From assembly GCF_900113275.1 (NCBI RefSeq), contig NZ_FOOU01000005.1:1-64000 (forward strand): a stretch of DNA of 64,000 nucleotides. Reading direction: 5' to 3'. Positions 8,952 through 17,114 of this stretch are shown here, piece after piece. The stretch comes from Neptunomonas qingdaonensis. Its GTDB lineage: Bacteria; Pseudomonadota; Gammaproteobacteria; Pseudomonadales; Balneatricaceae. Numbering within the stretch: position 1 is the stretch's first letter; each line of letters begins with the position of its first letter. The translations under genes were made by a program, and so were the position numbers. Under the pieces are notes generated by a model. That model saw only the letters and a program-made list of their open reading frames with translations. It was not told where the DNA came from and made no database searches.

Positions 8952-9317
8952 ATGATCAAACGTAACATGTACGTGATTGCTGTTCAGAGTTTGCAGGCAG
9001 CTGCTGTGTATTATCAAGATGTGCTTGGGTTCTCAATAAGAGAGATTGGGGATGATGGCTGGCGTCTATTTGAGCGGGACGGATGTCAGATAATGGCAGG
9101 GCATTGTCCTGATTCAATTCCTGCCCATGAACTAGGTGATCATTCTTACTTTGCATACATTGTCATAGATAACGCTGATGAGTACTGTGCTGAAATTGTC
9201 GAGAACGGAGCTGAGTTGATAAAGCCACTGAAAAGTGAGCCTTGGGGAATGAAGGAGTTTGGCGTGCGTACAAATGACGGACATCGGATAATGTTTGGCC
9301 AAGAAATCGGAAACTAA
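8952..9317 (+). CDS. VOC (glyoxalase/bleomycin resistance) superfamily protein
   Basis: 121 residues with paired beta-alpha-beta-beta-beta modules: SLQAAAVYYQDVLGFSIREIG, then SYFAYIVIDNADEYCAEIVENGAELI and a C-terminal NDGHRIMFGQ. VOC proteins bind metals and small molecules (glyoxalase, dioxygenase or sequestration roles). A GTTAGGC sequence just upstream (8935-8941) resembles the end of an integron attC site, but the rest of an attC site is not evident. Confidence 0.85.
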   Translation: MIKRNMYVIAVQSLQAAAVYYQDVLGFSIREIGDDGWRLFERDGCQIMAGHCPDSIPAHELGDHSYFAYIVIDNADEYCAEIVENGAELIKPLKSEPWGMKEFGVRTNDGHRIMFGQEIGN

Positions 9318-9422
9318 TCCTGTTACATTGCTGTGAAGCAAACAGCGGATCAGCGCTCCAGAAGTGTACGGAGTTTATCCTACAGCGTATGTTTTGTTGA
9401 ATAGATCGGGGTTACTGCAACT

Positions 9423-9833
9423 ATGACTGCTAATTACCAACGTCTTGCGGCTGAGCGCGCAACGGAATGTGGTGAGCGTGCCGCTTATTTTGATAGCCGG
9501 TTGCGACTTTTCTCCAGGACAAACTGGATCACCGTGCTTATTCCTTCTTTGCTCGGTGTTATTGCCGGATCGGCTTTGTTCTCATCTACCCATTCAGTCT
9601 GGATGGGTTTCTGGGTTCTGGTAGCTGCATTGTTGGGCGCTGTTCACAAGGGATTAGATTGTGATGCGCATCAAGCCGAATGCCGTCGACTAGTGCAAGC
9701 GTATCGTGGTTTTGAGGTGCGTTATCGAACACTACATCAAATTGAAACACCGAATATAGTTGAAGAACTACGAGCGCTGGACAGCGGGCTTGCTGAGCTT
9801 CGCGAGAGCCAGATGGCAACAGTAGACGCTTAA
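9423..9833 (+). CDS. Two-TM membrane protein, SLATT-like
   Basis: 136 residues: an N-terminal amphipathic helix (ANYQRLAAERATECGERAAYF), two closely spaced transmembrane helices (about 37-56 and 61-77), then a C-terminal cytoplasmic helical hairpin. This layout matches SLATT proteins, two-TM effectors often paired with nucleotide sensors or found alone. No sensor or nucleotidyltransferase gene is adjacent, so a defence role is only a possibility. Confidence 0.6.
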   Translation: MTANYQRLAAERATECGERAAYFDSRLRLFSRTNWITVLIPSLLGVIAGSALFSSTHSVWMGFWVLVAALLGAVHKGLDCDAHQAECRRLVQAYRGFEVRYRTLHQIETPNIVEELRALDSGLAELRESQMATVDA

Positions 9834-10015
9834 CCTGGTGTCCCTTTCGGGCTTACTCTTGATAGTGAAGGCGGAGCTAGCACTGTGATCCAGCCCTATT
9901 TTTCACTTGTTTTTTCAGATCTGTTTTTGTAAAACGATTTCAACGCTATTCATTAACCATTGCCGCTGGCTATACTAGTGCCCTCCGCTTTTGCGAAATA
10001 CAAGAAGGGAACATC

Positions 10016-11566
10016 ATGCTAGAAGACCTGCACCTGAAAATACGCATCCTTGAAAAATCTGATTATCCGCAGCTCAAATTGTTGATGGATTCTATTTATG
10101 ACGATATTGGTGGGGCGTGGCCGGAACATACAATCTTCAAACTGATGGCGGATCTGCCTGAGGGGCAGATCTGTTTAGTTGATCGAGATGTTATTGTGGG
10201 TGTAGCGTTATCGGTAGAGGTCAATTATCTGCGTTTCAGTAACCCGCATACGTATGATGACTTGATCAGCGCTAAGGAAACCATTCTTAATGACCCCGAA
10301 GGCGATGCGCTTTATGGCTTAGATGTTCTGATTCATAAGGATTATCGGGGGTTTCGCTTAGGCCGGCGCTTATATGAAGCCCGTAAAGAGTTATGCCGGC
10401 AGCACAACCTGCGGGCGATTTTAGCGGGTGGTCGTATCCCTAATTATCATCAGTATTCAGATGAGATGTCGCCGGCTGAGTATATAGAAGCGGTAGATCA
10501 TAAACGCATCTATGATCCTATTCTGTCTTTCCAGTTATCTAATGATTTTCAGGTGACACGTTTACTCAAGCAATACCTGCCTGAAGATGAAAAGTCCCAA
10601 GGATATGCCACCTTATTAGAATGGCGGAATATCTTCTATGAACCGAAAAGGAGTGTGTTGGATACACGCAAAACTATTGTGCGTATTGGTGCGATTCAAT
10701 GGCAAATGCGCGAAGTGGGATCCGTTGAGGAAATGCTCAGACAGGTAGAATATTTTATTGATGCACTGTCGAGCTATCAAAGTGACTTTGCACTGTTTCC
10801 CGAGTTCTTCAATGCGCCGTTGATGGGGTTGAGTCCTAACCAGCGTAATCAGACCGAGGCGATTCGTTTTGTGGCAGGCTTTACCGAGCGCTTCAAACAC
10901 GAAATGTCGCAAATGGCGGTGAGTTATAACATTAACGTTATTACCGGCTCCTTACCCCTGGTAGTGGATGACCAGCTCTACAATGTCAGTTATTTGTGCC
11001 GCCGTGATGGTACGATTGAGTTACAAAGCAAGATTCATATTACGCCACATGAGCGCCGTGACTGGGTAATAGAGGGTGGTAATCAATTACGTGTTTTTGA
11101 AACAGATGCGGGCCGAATCGGTATTCTGATTTGTTACGATGTTGAGTTTCCTGAATTAGGCCGGATACTCGCCGAGCAGGATATGGATATTCTCTTTGTA
11201 CCGTTCTGGACGGATACCCAAAATGGTTACTTACGCGTACGCCATTGTGCACAAGCTCGTGCGATAGAGAATGAGTGTTATGTGGTTATATGCGGAAGCT
11301 GTGGCAACCTGCCGCAAGTAGAAAATCTTGATATACAATACTCGCAAGCCGCGGTGTTTTCGCCATCAGATTTCTCCTTCCCGCATGATGCCGTTATGGC
11401 CGAAACAACACCGAACACAGAAATGGTTATGTTGAGTGACTTAGACTTGGATAAACTGATATCAGTACGCAGTGAAGGATCTGTCAATAACTTAAAAGAT
11501 CGCCGTATGGATCTGTATAGTCTTGACTGGAAAGGTATTAAAAATCTGGAGGTTGTTAGCAGTTAA
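10016..11566 (+). CDS. GNAT acetyltransferase fused to a nitrilase-superfamily amidohydrolase
   Basis: 516 residues in two domains. Residues 1 to about 200 are a GNAT fold, with the acetyl-CoA loop in KDYRGFRLGRRLYEARKE. Residues about 222-500 are a carbon-nitrogen hydrolase with Glu in FPEFF (about 263), Lys in KIHITPHER (about 340) and Cys in LICYDVEFPE (about 373), the complete catalytic set. This fusion is a recognised but uncharacterised bacterial family; the two activities suggest acyl transfer coupled to amide cleavage. ATG 10016 has AAGGGA 6 nt upstream. Confidence 0.92.
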   Translation: MLEDLHLKIRILEKSDYPQLKLLMDSIYDDIGGAWPEHTIFKLMADLPEGQICLVDRDVIVGVALSVEVNYLRFSNPHTYDDLISAKETILNDPEGDALYGLDVLIHKDYRGFRLGRRLYEARKELCRQHNLRAILAGGRIPNYHQYSDEMSPAEYIEAVDHKRIYDPILSFQLSNDFQVTRLLKQYLPEDEKSQGYATLLEWRNIFYEPKRSVLDTRKTIVRIGAIQWQMREVGSVEEMLRQVEYFIDALSSYQSDFALFPEFFNAPLMGLSPNQRNQTEAIRFVAGFTERFKHEMSQMAVSYNINVITGSLPLVVDDQLYNVSYLCRRDGTIELQSKIHITPHERRDWVIEGGNQLRVFETDAGRIGILICYDVEFPELGRILAEQDMDILFVPFWTDTQNGYLRVRHCAQARAIENECYVVICGSCGNLPQVENLDIQYSQAAVFSPSDFSFPHDAVMAETTPNTEMVMLSDLDLDKLISVRSEGSVNNLKDRRMDLYSLDWKGIKNLEVVSS

Positions 11567-11626
11567 CAAGGAGATCTACACCAAAGATTTTTGCTGTATT
11601 ACATCGACAGGAAAAGGAGTTTGGAC

Positions 11627-12502
11627 ATGATATTCGGAAAGGGTTTTACGCAATCGAGAGTAAAAACGGCCTCCGCTGAAATCAATTTGGTACACGGCGG
11701 TTCAGGGAGGCCACTGCTTCTTTTACATGGTTACCCTCAAACTCATGTTATCTGGCAAGCAGTGGCCTTACATCTCATGAATGACTTCCATGTCATCTGT
11801 CCGGACCTGCGCGGCTATGGCGATAGTTCAAAGCCGCCTAGTACAGAGGATCACACTCCTTATTCAAAGCGTGTGATGGCTCAGGATATGGTCGAGGTTA
11901 TGGCGTCTTTGGGATACCAGGATTTTTTTGTGGCGGGGCATGACCGCGGTGCCAGAGTCGTACACCGCATGGCACTCGATTATCCCGAGAAGGTCAAAAA
12001 AGCCTGTGTAATGGACATCGCACCTACCTATCATATGTTTAAAAATACCGATCAGGCTTTTGCCACCGGATACTATCACTGGTTTTTCCTTATTCAACCT
12101 AATGGGCTGCCCGAGCATATGATCGGTGCAGATCCCGCTTATTATCTTACTGAAAAAATGAAACGCTGGAGTGCGCCCGGTGCCTCTTTTAACGATGAGG
12201 CCATGGCTGAATATATACGCTGCTTCAGTACAGCCGAATCGATTCATGCCAGCTGCGAAGATTATCGTGCTGCCGCGAGTATCGACCTGCAACATGACGA
12301 AGAAGATATAGATAAAAAAATTAATTGCCCGCTGCTTGTCTTATGGGGTACGAAAGGATTTGTGCAGCGTACTTATAATGTTTTAAATGTATGGCGCGAG
12401 CGAGCTGAACAGGTACAGGGACGAGGGGTAGATTGCGGACACTTTCTGCCAGAAGAAGCGCCTGAAGAAGTCACCGCTGAACTGTTTAGGTTTTTTGCTT
12501 AA
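11627..12502 (+). CDS. Haloacetate dehalogenase-like alpha/beta hydrolase
   Basis: 291 residues. The nucleophile motif is GHDRGA with Asp106 instead of Ser, as in fluoroacetate/haloacetate dehalogenases; the motif DIAPTY and the C-terminal CGHFLPEE histidine (about 272) also match that group. Such enzymes displace halide from haloacetate via an aspartyl ester. Other family members are epoxide hydrolases, so the substrate is uncertain. Start ATG 11627 is chosen for its Shine-Dalgarno AAAAGGAG and family N-terminus; an upstream in-frame TTG at 11591 is less likely. Confidence 0.88.
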   Translation: MIFGKGFTQSRVKTASAEINLVHGGSGRPLLLLHGYPQTHVIWQAVALHLMNDFHVICPDLRGYGDSSKPPSTEDHTPYSKRVMAQDMVEVMASLGYQDFFVAGHDRGARVVHRMALDYPEKVKKACVMDIAPTYHMFKNTDQAFATGYYHWFFLIQPNGLPEHMIGADPAYYLTEKMKRWSAPGASFNDEAMAEYIRCFSTAESIHASCEDYRAAASIDLQHDEEDIDKKINCPLLVLWGTKGFVQRTYNVLNVWRERAEQVQGRGVDCGHFLPEEAPEEVTAELFRFFA

Positions 12503-12505
12503 ATC

Positions 12506-12545
12506 GTTTTTTTTGTGTTTTTTTGTGTTTTTTTGTGTCTTTTTG
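12506..12545 (+). repeat. T-rich 10-bp tandem repeat
   Basis: Three to four consecutive copies of a GTTTTTTTGT unit directly after the hydrolase stop codon. It could serve as a weak transcript-end signal on the plus strand, although no stable stem precedes it. Such homopolymer repeats are prone to slipped-strand length change. Confidence 0.7.
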
Positions 12546-12622
12546 GATGTAGCGCGGGTCTATTATTAATAGCCGCACTAATAATTGATTTAAATTTATC
12601 AATACCAGGTTAAGTAAGAACA

Positions 12623-13075
12623 ATGACTAAACGAAAAGAAAAAATAATTATTGGCGCACTTGAATGCTGTGATCTTCCTGACCTGGGCATATCTCATCTG
12701 CAGATGCGAGTTGATACAGGCGCGACCACCTCATCTTTACACGTCGATAATATTGAGGAATTTGTAAAAGAGAAAAAGCGCTGGGTCCGGTTTGATATCC
12801 ATCCTGATATTCATAATGTCAAAAAAATAGTGACCACTACCGCACCATTGCAAGCAAAAAAAGTCGTGAAAAGTTCATCCGCCGATAAAGAGAAAAGAGT
12901 GGTGATCAACACGACCATTAAAATTGGGCAGGATAGTTGGCCGATTCAACTAACGCTAACCGATCGTTCAACAATGACGTATTTAATGCTGTTAGGGCGA
13001 GAGGCGATGAAGGATCGAATATTGGTTGATCCGAGTCATGATTTCCTCGTATCGAATGAAAATGAATCCGTATGA
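12623..13075 (+). CDS. rimB: RimB-like retropepsin-type aspartic protease
   Basis: 150 residues of the RimK-associated, ATP-dependent zinc protease family (COG4067), with the retropepsin-like catalytic motif RVDTGATTSSLH and MLLGREAM near the C-terminus. In other bacteria RimB removes the poly-glutamate tail that RimK adds to ribosomal protein S6. It is followed by rimK 81 bases downstream, so the modifying and removing enzymes are encoded together. Confidence 0.88.
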   Translation: MTKRKEKIIIGALECCDLPDLGISHLQMRVDTGATTSSLHVDNIEEFVKEKKRWVRFDIHPDIHNVKKIVTTTAPLQAKKVVKSSSADKEKRVVINTTIKIGQDSWPIQLTLTDRSTMTYLMLLGREAMKDRILVDPSHDFLVSNENESV

Positions 13076-13156
13076 ATAAAAGCGACTAATGAACGAATAT
13101 TGGGCATGACTCTCTAATTATGTAGCGTTATACGGACAATCACCGGAGTAATTAAC

Positions 13157-14380
13157 ATGAAGCTAGCGATCTTATCTTGCGGACCAAAATCATACAGTAC
13201 GATGCGCCTTAAAGAGGCCGCTCTTCAGCGTGGTCATGACGTTAAGGTATTAAATACACTCAAGTTTTCTATTGATCTTCAGAGAGGTGTCCCCGACCTT
13301 TATTTTCGGCAGAAGCCCTTAAGCCATTACGATGCTGTTTTGCCACGTATTGGTGCGTCGATAACGTATTTTGGTACCGCTGTTGTCCGCCAGTTTCAGG
13401 AAATGGATGTGTTTTGTGCGAATACATCGCACGGAATCAGTAATTCACGCGATAAACTCCGAAGTTTGCAAATACTCAGCCGACATCATATCGGCATCCC
13501 ACGAACCACCTTTGTGCGTGATAAACAAGACGTATTACCCGCGATTAAACGCGTTGGTGGTGCCCCTGTTATTATCAAATTAATTGAAGGGACTCAGGGT
13601 ATTGGTGTGCTTCTGGCGGAAACAGAGACCGCCGCTGAATCGATTATCGAGTTATTACAAAGCCAGAAACAAAACGTTTTAATTCAGAAGTTTGTGGCAG
13701 AAAGTAAAGGTAAAGACATAAGAGCATTTGTCGTCGGTGACCGGGTAGTCGCTGCGATGCGGCGCGTCGCCCAAGGCCAGGAGTTTCGCAGCAACGTCCA
13801 TCGCGGTGGGGTAGCCGAAGCCGTAGAGCTTTCACCAGAATATATAGAAACAGCCGTAAGAGCGGCTCAAATACTGGGGCTGCGTGTTGCCGGTGTGGAT
13901 ATGCTTGAAAGTAAAACCGGCCCTCAAATAATGGAAGTTAATTCATCGCCGGGGTTGGAAGGAATTGAAACCTGTACAGGGCTGGATGTTGCCGGTGCCG
14001 TTATTGATTATATAGCAGCCCAAGTGGACTTCCCTGAAATAGATGTGCGACAGAGACTCACGGTCAGCAAAGGTTACGGTGTCAGTGAAATCTTTATTCC
14101 TGAAGGCTCAAAGTTTGTTGGAAAAAGTATAAAAGAAACCAATTTACGCGAACAGGATATTAATATTCTTACCTTATACCGAGGCGCTAAAAGTATCCCA
14201 AATCCGCGTGAAGATCGCATTCTGGAATCAAACGACAAGTTGCTGTGTTTTGGTAAGCTTGAATCCATGCGTGGAATGGTGCCGGCTAAAACCCGACGCC
14301 GCCGTGAACCAAAAATTTCGGATTTGCAAACGAATGTACCTGAGCAAAAAAGTGACGATAATGCCAAGACTAAAGGTTAG
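13157..14380 (+). CDS. rimK: RimK-type glutamate ligase with C-terminal RCK_C (TrkA-C) domain
   Basis: 407 residues, about 100 more than standard RimK. Residues 1-290 form the RimK pre-ATP and ATP-grasp domains (KLIEGTQGIGVLLAE nucleotide loop; GVDMLESKTGPQIMEVNSSPG metal/ATP site). Residues about 300-370 (SEIFIPEGSKFVGKSIKETN onward to LESNDKLLCFGK) match an RCK_C ligand-binding domain as found in potassium-channel regulators, followed by a basic tail with RRRRE. RimK adds glutamates to the C-terminus of ribosomal protein S6. The extra domain suggests allosteric control by a small ligand (inference). ATG 13157 follows GGAGTAATTAAC. Confidence 0.9.
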   Translation: MKLAILSCGPKSYSTMRLKEAALQRGHDVKVLNTLKFSIDLQRGVPDLYFRQKPLSHYDAVLPRIGASITYFGTAVVRQFQEMDVFCANTSHGISNSRDKLRSLQILSRHHIGIPRTTFVRDKQDVLPAIKRVGGAPVIIKLIEGTQGIGVLLAETETAAESIIELLQSQKQNVLIQKFVAESKGKDIRAFVVGDRVVAAMRRVAQGQEFRSNVHRGGVAEAVELSPEYIETAVRAAQILGLRVAGVDMLESKTGPQIMEVNSSPGLEGIETCTGLDVAGAVIDYIAAQVDFPEIDVRQRLTVSKGYGVSEIFIPEGSKFVGKSIKETNLREQDINILTLYRGAKSIPNPREDRILESNDKLLCFGKLESMRGMVPAKTRRRREPKISDLQTNVPEQKSDDNAKTKG

Positions 14381-14425
14381 TTTTTTTCCGGGCAGCCTGA
14401 TTAGAAGTTTTTAACTCAGGCTCTT

Positions 14426-14469
14426 AAAACGAAAAACACGGTGGCCTGAATTATCAGGCTCACCGTGTT
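14426..14469 (-). terminator. Intrinsic terminator of glnN
   Basis: In the minus sense a stem AACACGGTGAGCCTGA / TCAGGCCACCGTGTT with loop TAAT (one bulged base) is followed by TTTTTCGTTTT. It lies 46 bases after the glnN stop. The plus strand has no U-tract here, so rimK is not served by the same stem. Confidence 0.8.
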
Positions 14470-14514
14470 GCAAGTGTAGTGAATGCCCCTGTGATCCAGA
14501 GGCGCGTTACGTCA

Positions 14515-16668
14515 TTATTTAATGAATAACATTTCACGATATTTCGGTAATGGCCACACACTATCCGGAACAAGACCTTCAAGCGCATCTGCAGCAGCAC
14601 GCACTTCAAGCATCAGACCGCAAACATCCCCTGCTAAAAAGCTCAGATGTGCTTCTGTAGAATTAAACTCTTCTTTTTCTATGGCTGTGGTTAATTTATC
14701 AACCGATGCCATCATTGCATTAGCTGCATTAGTGACAGCATCCGCAGGTGAGTTTATCAGTTTTGCATTAACAGAACCCAACGTCGATAGATAGCTCACA
14801 GCGGCTGGATAAATCATCGTTGTTGCCATTTCGACAACAAGTTTAGCTTCAACTTCAATCGCTAAAACGTATTGTTCGGCATACACCTCAAAGCGACTGG
14901 CCAGTTCTACAGGCGATAAAACACCAGTACTGGAGAATAATTCAACAACCTCCGGTGATTTAAGGACAGGAAGCGCTTCAGCTGATGTCGGCAGGTTTTT
15001 CAAACCACGTTCTTCAGCAGCCATTTTATGCCATTCAGCAGAATAACCATCCCCACCAAATACTACATTGCCGTGTGATTCCATGATTTCTTTTATGACC
15101 GCAAATACAGCTGCCGGAGTTTCTGCACCGCCATCCAGTTCAGCTTTTAGTTTTGCAGCAATCCATTCCAGCGAATCAGCCAGCATGGTGTTCATCGCTA
15201 TTAGCGGACCCGATACGGATTGTTGTGAGCCTACCGCACGGAATTCAAAGCGATTACCCGTAAATGCAAAAGGTGATGTACGGTTACGATCGCCCGGATC
15301 ACGCTTGAATTTAAGAATTTGTGACAAGCCCAAATCCATAGTGCCACCGTCGCTAGGAACGTGAAGGGCGCCTGTTTTAATATCATTAAATACTTTTTCA
15401 AGCTGATCGCCAAGATACACAGAAAGAATTGCCGGAGGTGCTTCGTTAGCACCCAGACGATGATCGTTCGATGCTGTAGCGATAACAGCACGCAGCAATG
15501 GGCCAAACTTATGAACACCGCGGATAACTGCGCCACAGAACAATAGGAAGTCCAGGTTTTCATTTGGTGTGTTGCCAGGGTCCAGCAGGTTACCTTGTGT
15601 GCTATTACCTACTGACCAGTTAACATGCTTACCTGAGCCATTGACGCCAGCGAAAGGTTTTTCATGTAACAGACAAAGAAATCCATGTTTTTTAGCGGTG
15701 TTTTTCAGAACGGTCATCAACAGCTGCTGATGGTCAGCTGCTATGTTAGCTGATTCGAAGTAGGGTGCAATTTCAAATTGCCCTGGTGCTACTTCGTTAT
15801 GGTGTGTTTTAGCAGGGATGCCGAGTCGGTATAGCTTATCTTCGAAATCCTGCATGAATACCTGAACACGCTCTGGAATGGCACCAAAGTAGTGATCATC
15901 AAATTGCTGCCCTTTAGGTGATGGGGCACCAAATAATGTTCTGCCGGTTAACAGTAAGTCCGGACGGGCATTGGCAAAGTTTTCGTCTATTAAAAAGTAT
16001 TCCTGCTCAGCACCACAGCTTGAGTTAAGTGTTGCAATGTCAGTTTCGCCCATTAAAGACAATACTTTCTGCGCGGCGGCATTCATCGCGGCATTAGAGC
16101 GTAACAACGGTATTTTTTTATCGAGTGCTTCACCCGTCCAGGAAATAAATACACTAGGAATAGTCAGCACAGCCCCATTTGCTGTGTGCATGATATAAGC
16201 TGGGCTGGTTGGATCCCAGGCAGTATAACCACGGGCGGCATTGGTCATCCTCAAGCTGCCATTTGGGAATGATGACCCATCTGGTTCACCTTTGATTAGC
16301 AGGCTGCCAGTAAATTCGGTAATAGCTGCGCCGTCGGAATTTGTGACGATAAAGCCATCATGTTTTTCCGCAGTGGCGTTGGTCATAGGGTAAAAAATGT
16401 GAGAGAAGAATTTAGCGCCCTTAGACATCGCCCAGTCTTTCATCGCTGCTGCAACCACATCGGCTGTTGCAGAATCTAACTCGGCACCTGTTTCTACTGT
16501 TTTTTTGATAGCTTTAAATGCAGCTTTTGATAATGATTCTTCCATCTGACGCAAACCAAAAACATCGCTTGCCCAGATTTTGTTCAAAGGCTCCGTCATT
16601 TTTGCTTCAATAGGCGCGGTGTTAGTAATTTCATAAATTGCCTTTAAACGCGATTCATTACCACTCAT
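14515..16668 (-). CDS. glnN: Glutamine synthetase type III
   Basis: 717 residues, matching GS-III (about 720-730) and far longer than GS-I. It carries the GS-III N-terminal domain (DVFGLRQMEESL, KFFSHIFYPMTNATAEKHDGF) and the catalytic barrel (NGSGKHVNWS, EAPPAILSVYLGDQ, TSPFAFTGNRFEFRAVGS). It makes glutamine from glutamate, ammonia and ATP as a dodecamer. It is transcribed alone from a sigma-54 promoter with tandem NtrC-like sites upstream, and ends at an intrinsic terminator. In proteobacteria GS-III is usually an additional, nitrogen-stress synthetase; whether a glnA exists elsewhere cannot be seen. Confidence 0.96.
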   Translation of the reverse strand: MSGNESRLKAIYEITNTAPIEAKMTEPLNKIWASDVFGLRQMEESLSKAAFKAIKKTVETGAELDSATADVVAAAMKDWAMSKGAKFFSHIFYPMTNATAEKHDGFIVTNSDGAAITEFTGSLLIKGEPDGSSFPNGSLRMTNAARGYTAWDPTSPAYIMHTANGAVLTIPSVFISWTGEALDKKIPLLRSNAAMNAAAQKVLSLMGETDIATLNSSCGAEQEYFLIDENFANARPDLLLTGRTLFGAPSPKGQQFDDHYFGAIPERVQVFMQDFEDKLYRLGIPAKTHHNEVAPGQFEIAPYFESANIAADHQQLLMTVLKNTAKKHGFLCLLHEKPFAGVNGSGKHVNWSVGNSTQGNLLDPGNTPNENLDFLLFCGAVIRGVHKFGPLLRAVIATASNDHRLGANEAPPAILSVYLGDQLEKVFNDIKTGALHVPSDGGTMDLGLSQILKFKRDPGDRNRTSPFAFTGNRFEFRAVGSQQSVSGPLIAMNTMLADSLEWIAAKLKAELDGGAETPAAVFAVIKEIMESHGNVVFGGDGYSAEWHKMAAEERGLKNLPTSAEALPVLKSPEVVELFSSTGVLSPVELASRFEVYAEQYVLAIEVEAKLVVEMATTMIYPAAVSYLSTLGSVNAKLINSPADAVTNAANAMMASVDKLTTAIEKEEFNSTEAHLSFLAGDVCGLMLEVRAAADALEGLVPDSVWPLPKYREMLFIK

Positions 16669-16715
16669 TCACTTTCCCCTGATACTAAATTTTTGCATTA
16701 ATTTTTAAAATTAAA

Positions 16716-16731
16716 TGCAAAAAACTTGCCA
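16716..16731 (-). promoter_or_regulatory. Sigma-54 promoter of glnN
   Basis: In the minus sense TGGCAAGTTTTTTGCA matches the -24/-12 consensus TGGCACG-N4-TTGC, with GG and GC exactly 10 bases apart. Predicted transcription start is near 16704, giving a leader of about 36 bases before the glnN ATG. Confidence 0.85.
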
Positions 16732-16855
16732 GAATGCATAAAGGCGGTGAAAGTAACAATTTCATTGTTTCTTATTAGTCTTTCAATAATTCAATTGGGC
16801 TTTAGACCAGCAAGTGTGAATTCGCCCATATCTGCCTGCATTAACATGGGGCTGA

Positions 16856-16885
16856 TGCATTACTTTGGTGCATTACTTTGGTGCG
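16856..16885. promoter_or_regulatory. Tandem NtrC-like enhancer sites upstream of glnN
   Basis: Two overlapping 17-bp sites, TGCATTACTTTGGTGCA at 16856-16872 and TGCATTACTTTGGTGCG at 16869-16885, resemble the NtrC consensus TGCACYA-N3-TTGGTGCA. They lie about 125-170 bases upstream of the sigma-54 element, the usual position for NtrC enhancers. Confidence 0.75.
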
Positions 16886-17114
16886 TTATCTTATGTATTA
16901 ATTGTTATTCGTAATAGCTTTTGATCGCTATAGGATGTTTTATACAGATCTTGGTTTTCGGGATCCTGCATGATAATTACAGCGCAGCAGGTAATATCTT
17001 ATACAAATAAGCGGATCTCTTATTGTCTGTCCATAGCATTACTCACGCGTTCCCGTTAAAATTTCGGGTTACCCCGCCTGTCGCGTTGTTTTCAGAATTA
17101 AGTGAGTTTGCCAC
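16886..17114. other. Intergenic region between glnN control sites and the U32 gene
   Basis: About 230 bases, AT-rich, holding the remaining upstream region of the U32-family gene. I see no reliable promoter match or hairpin. Small open frames across 16726-16914 overlap the sigma-54 promoter and the NtrC sites and are not genes. Confidence 0.5.

Noticed and set aside
16726-16914. 62-codon plus-strand open frame upstream of glnN
   Set aside because: It overlaps the sigma-54 promoter and the NtrC-like sites, and has no ribosome site or family resemblance.
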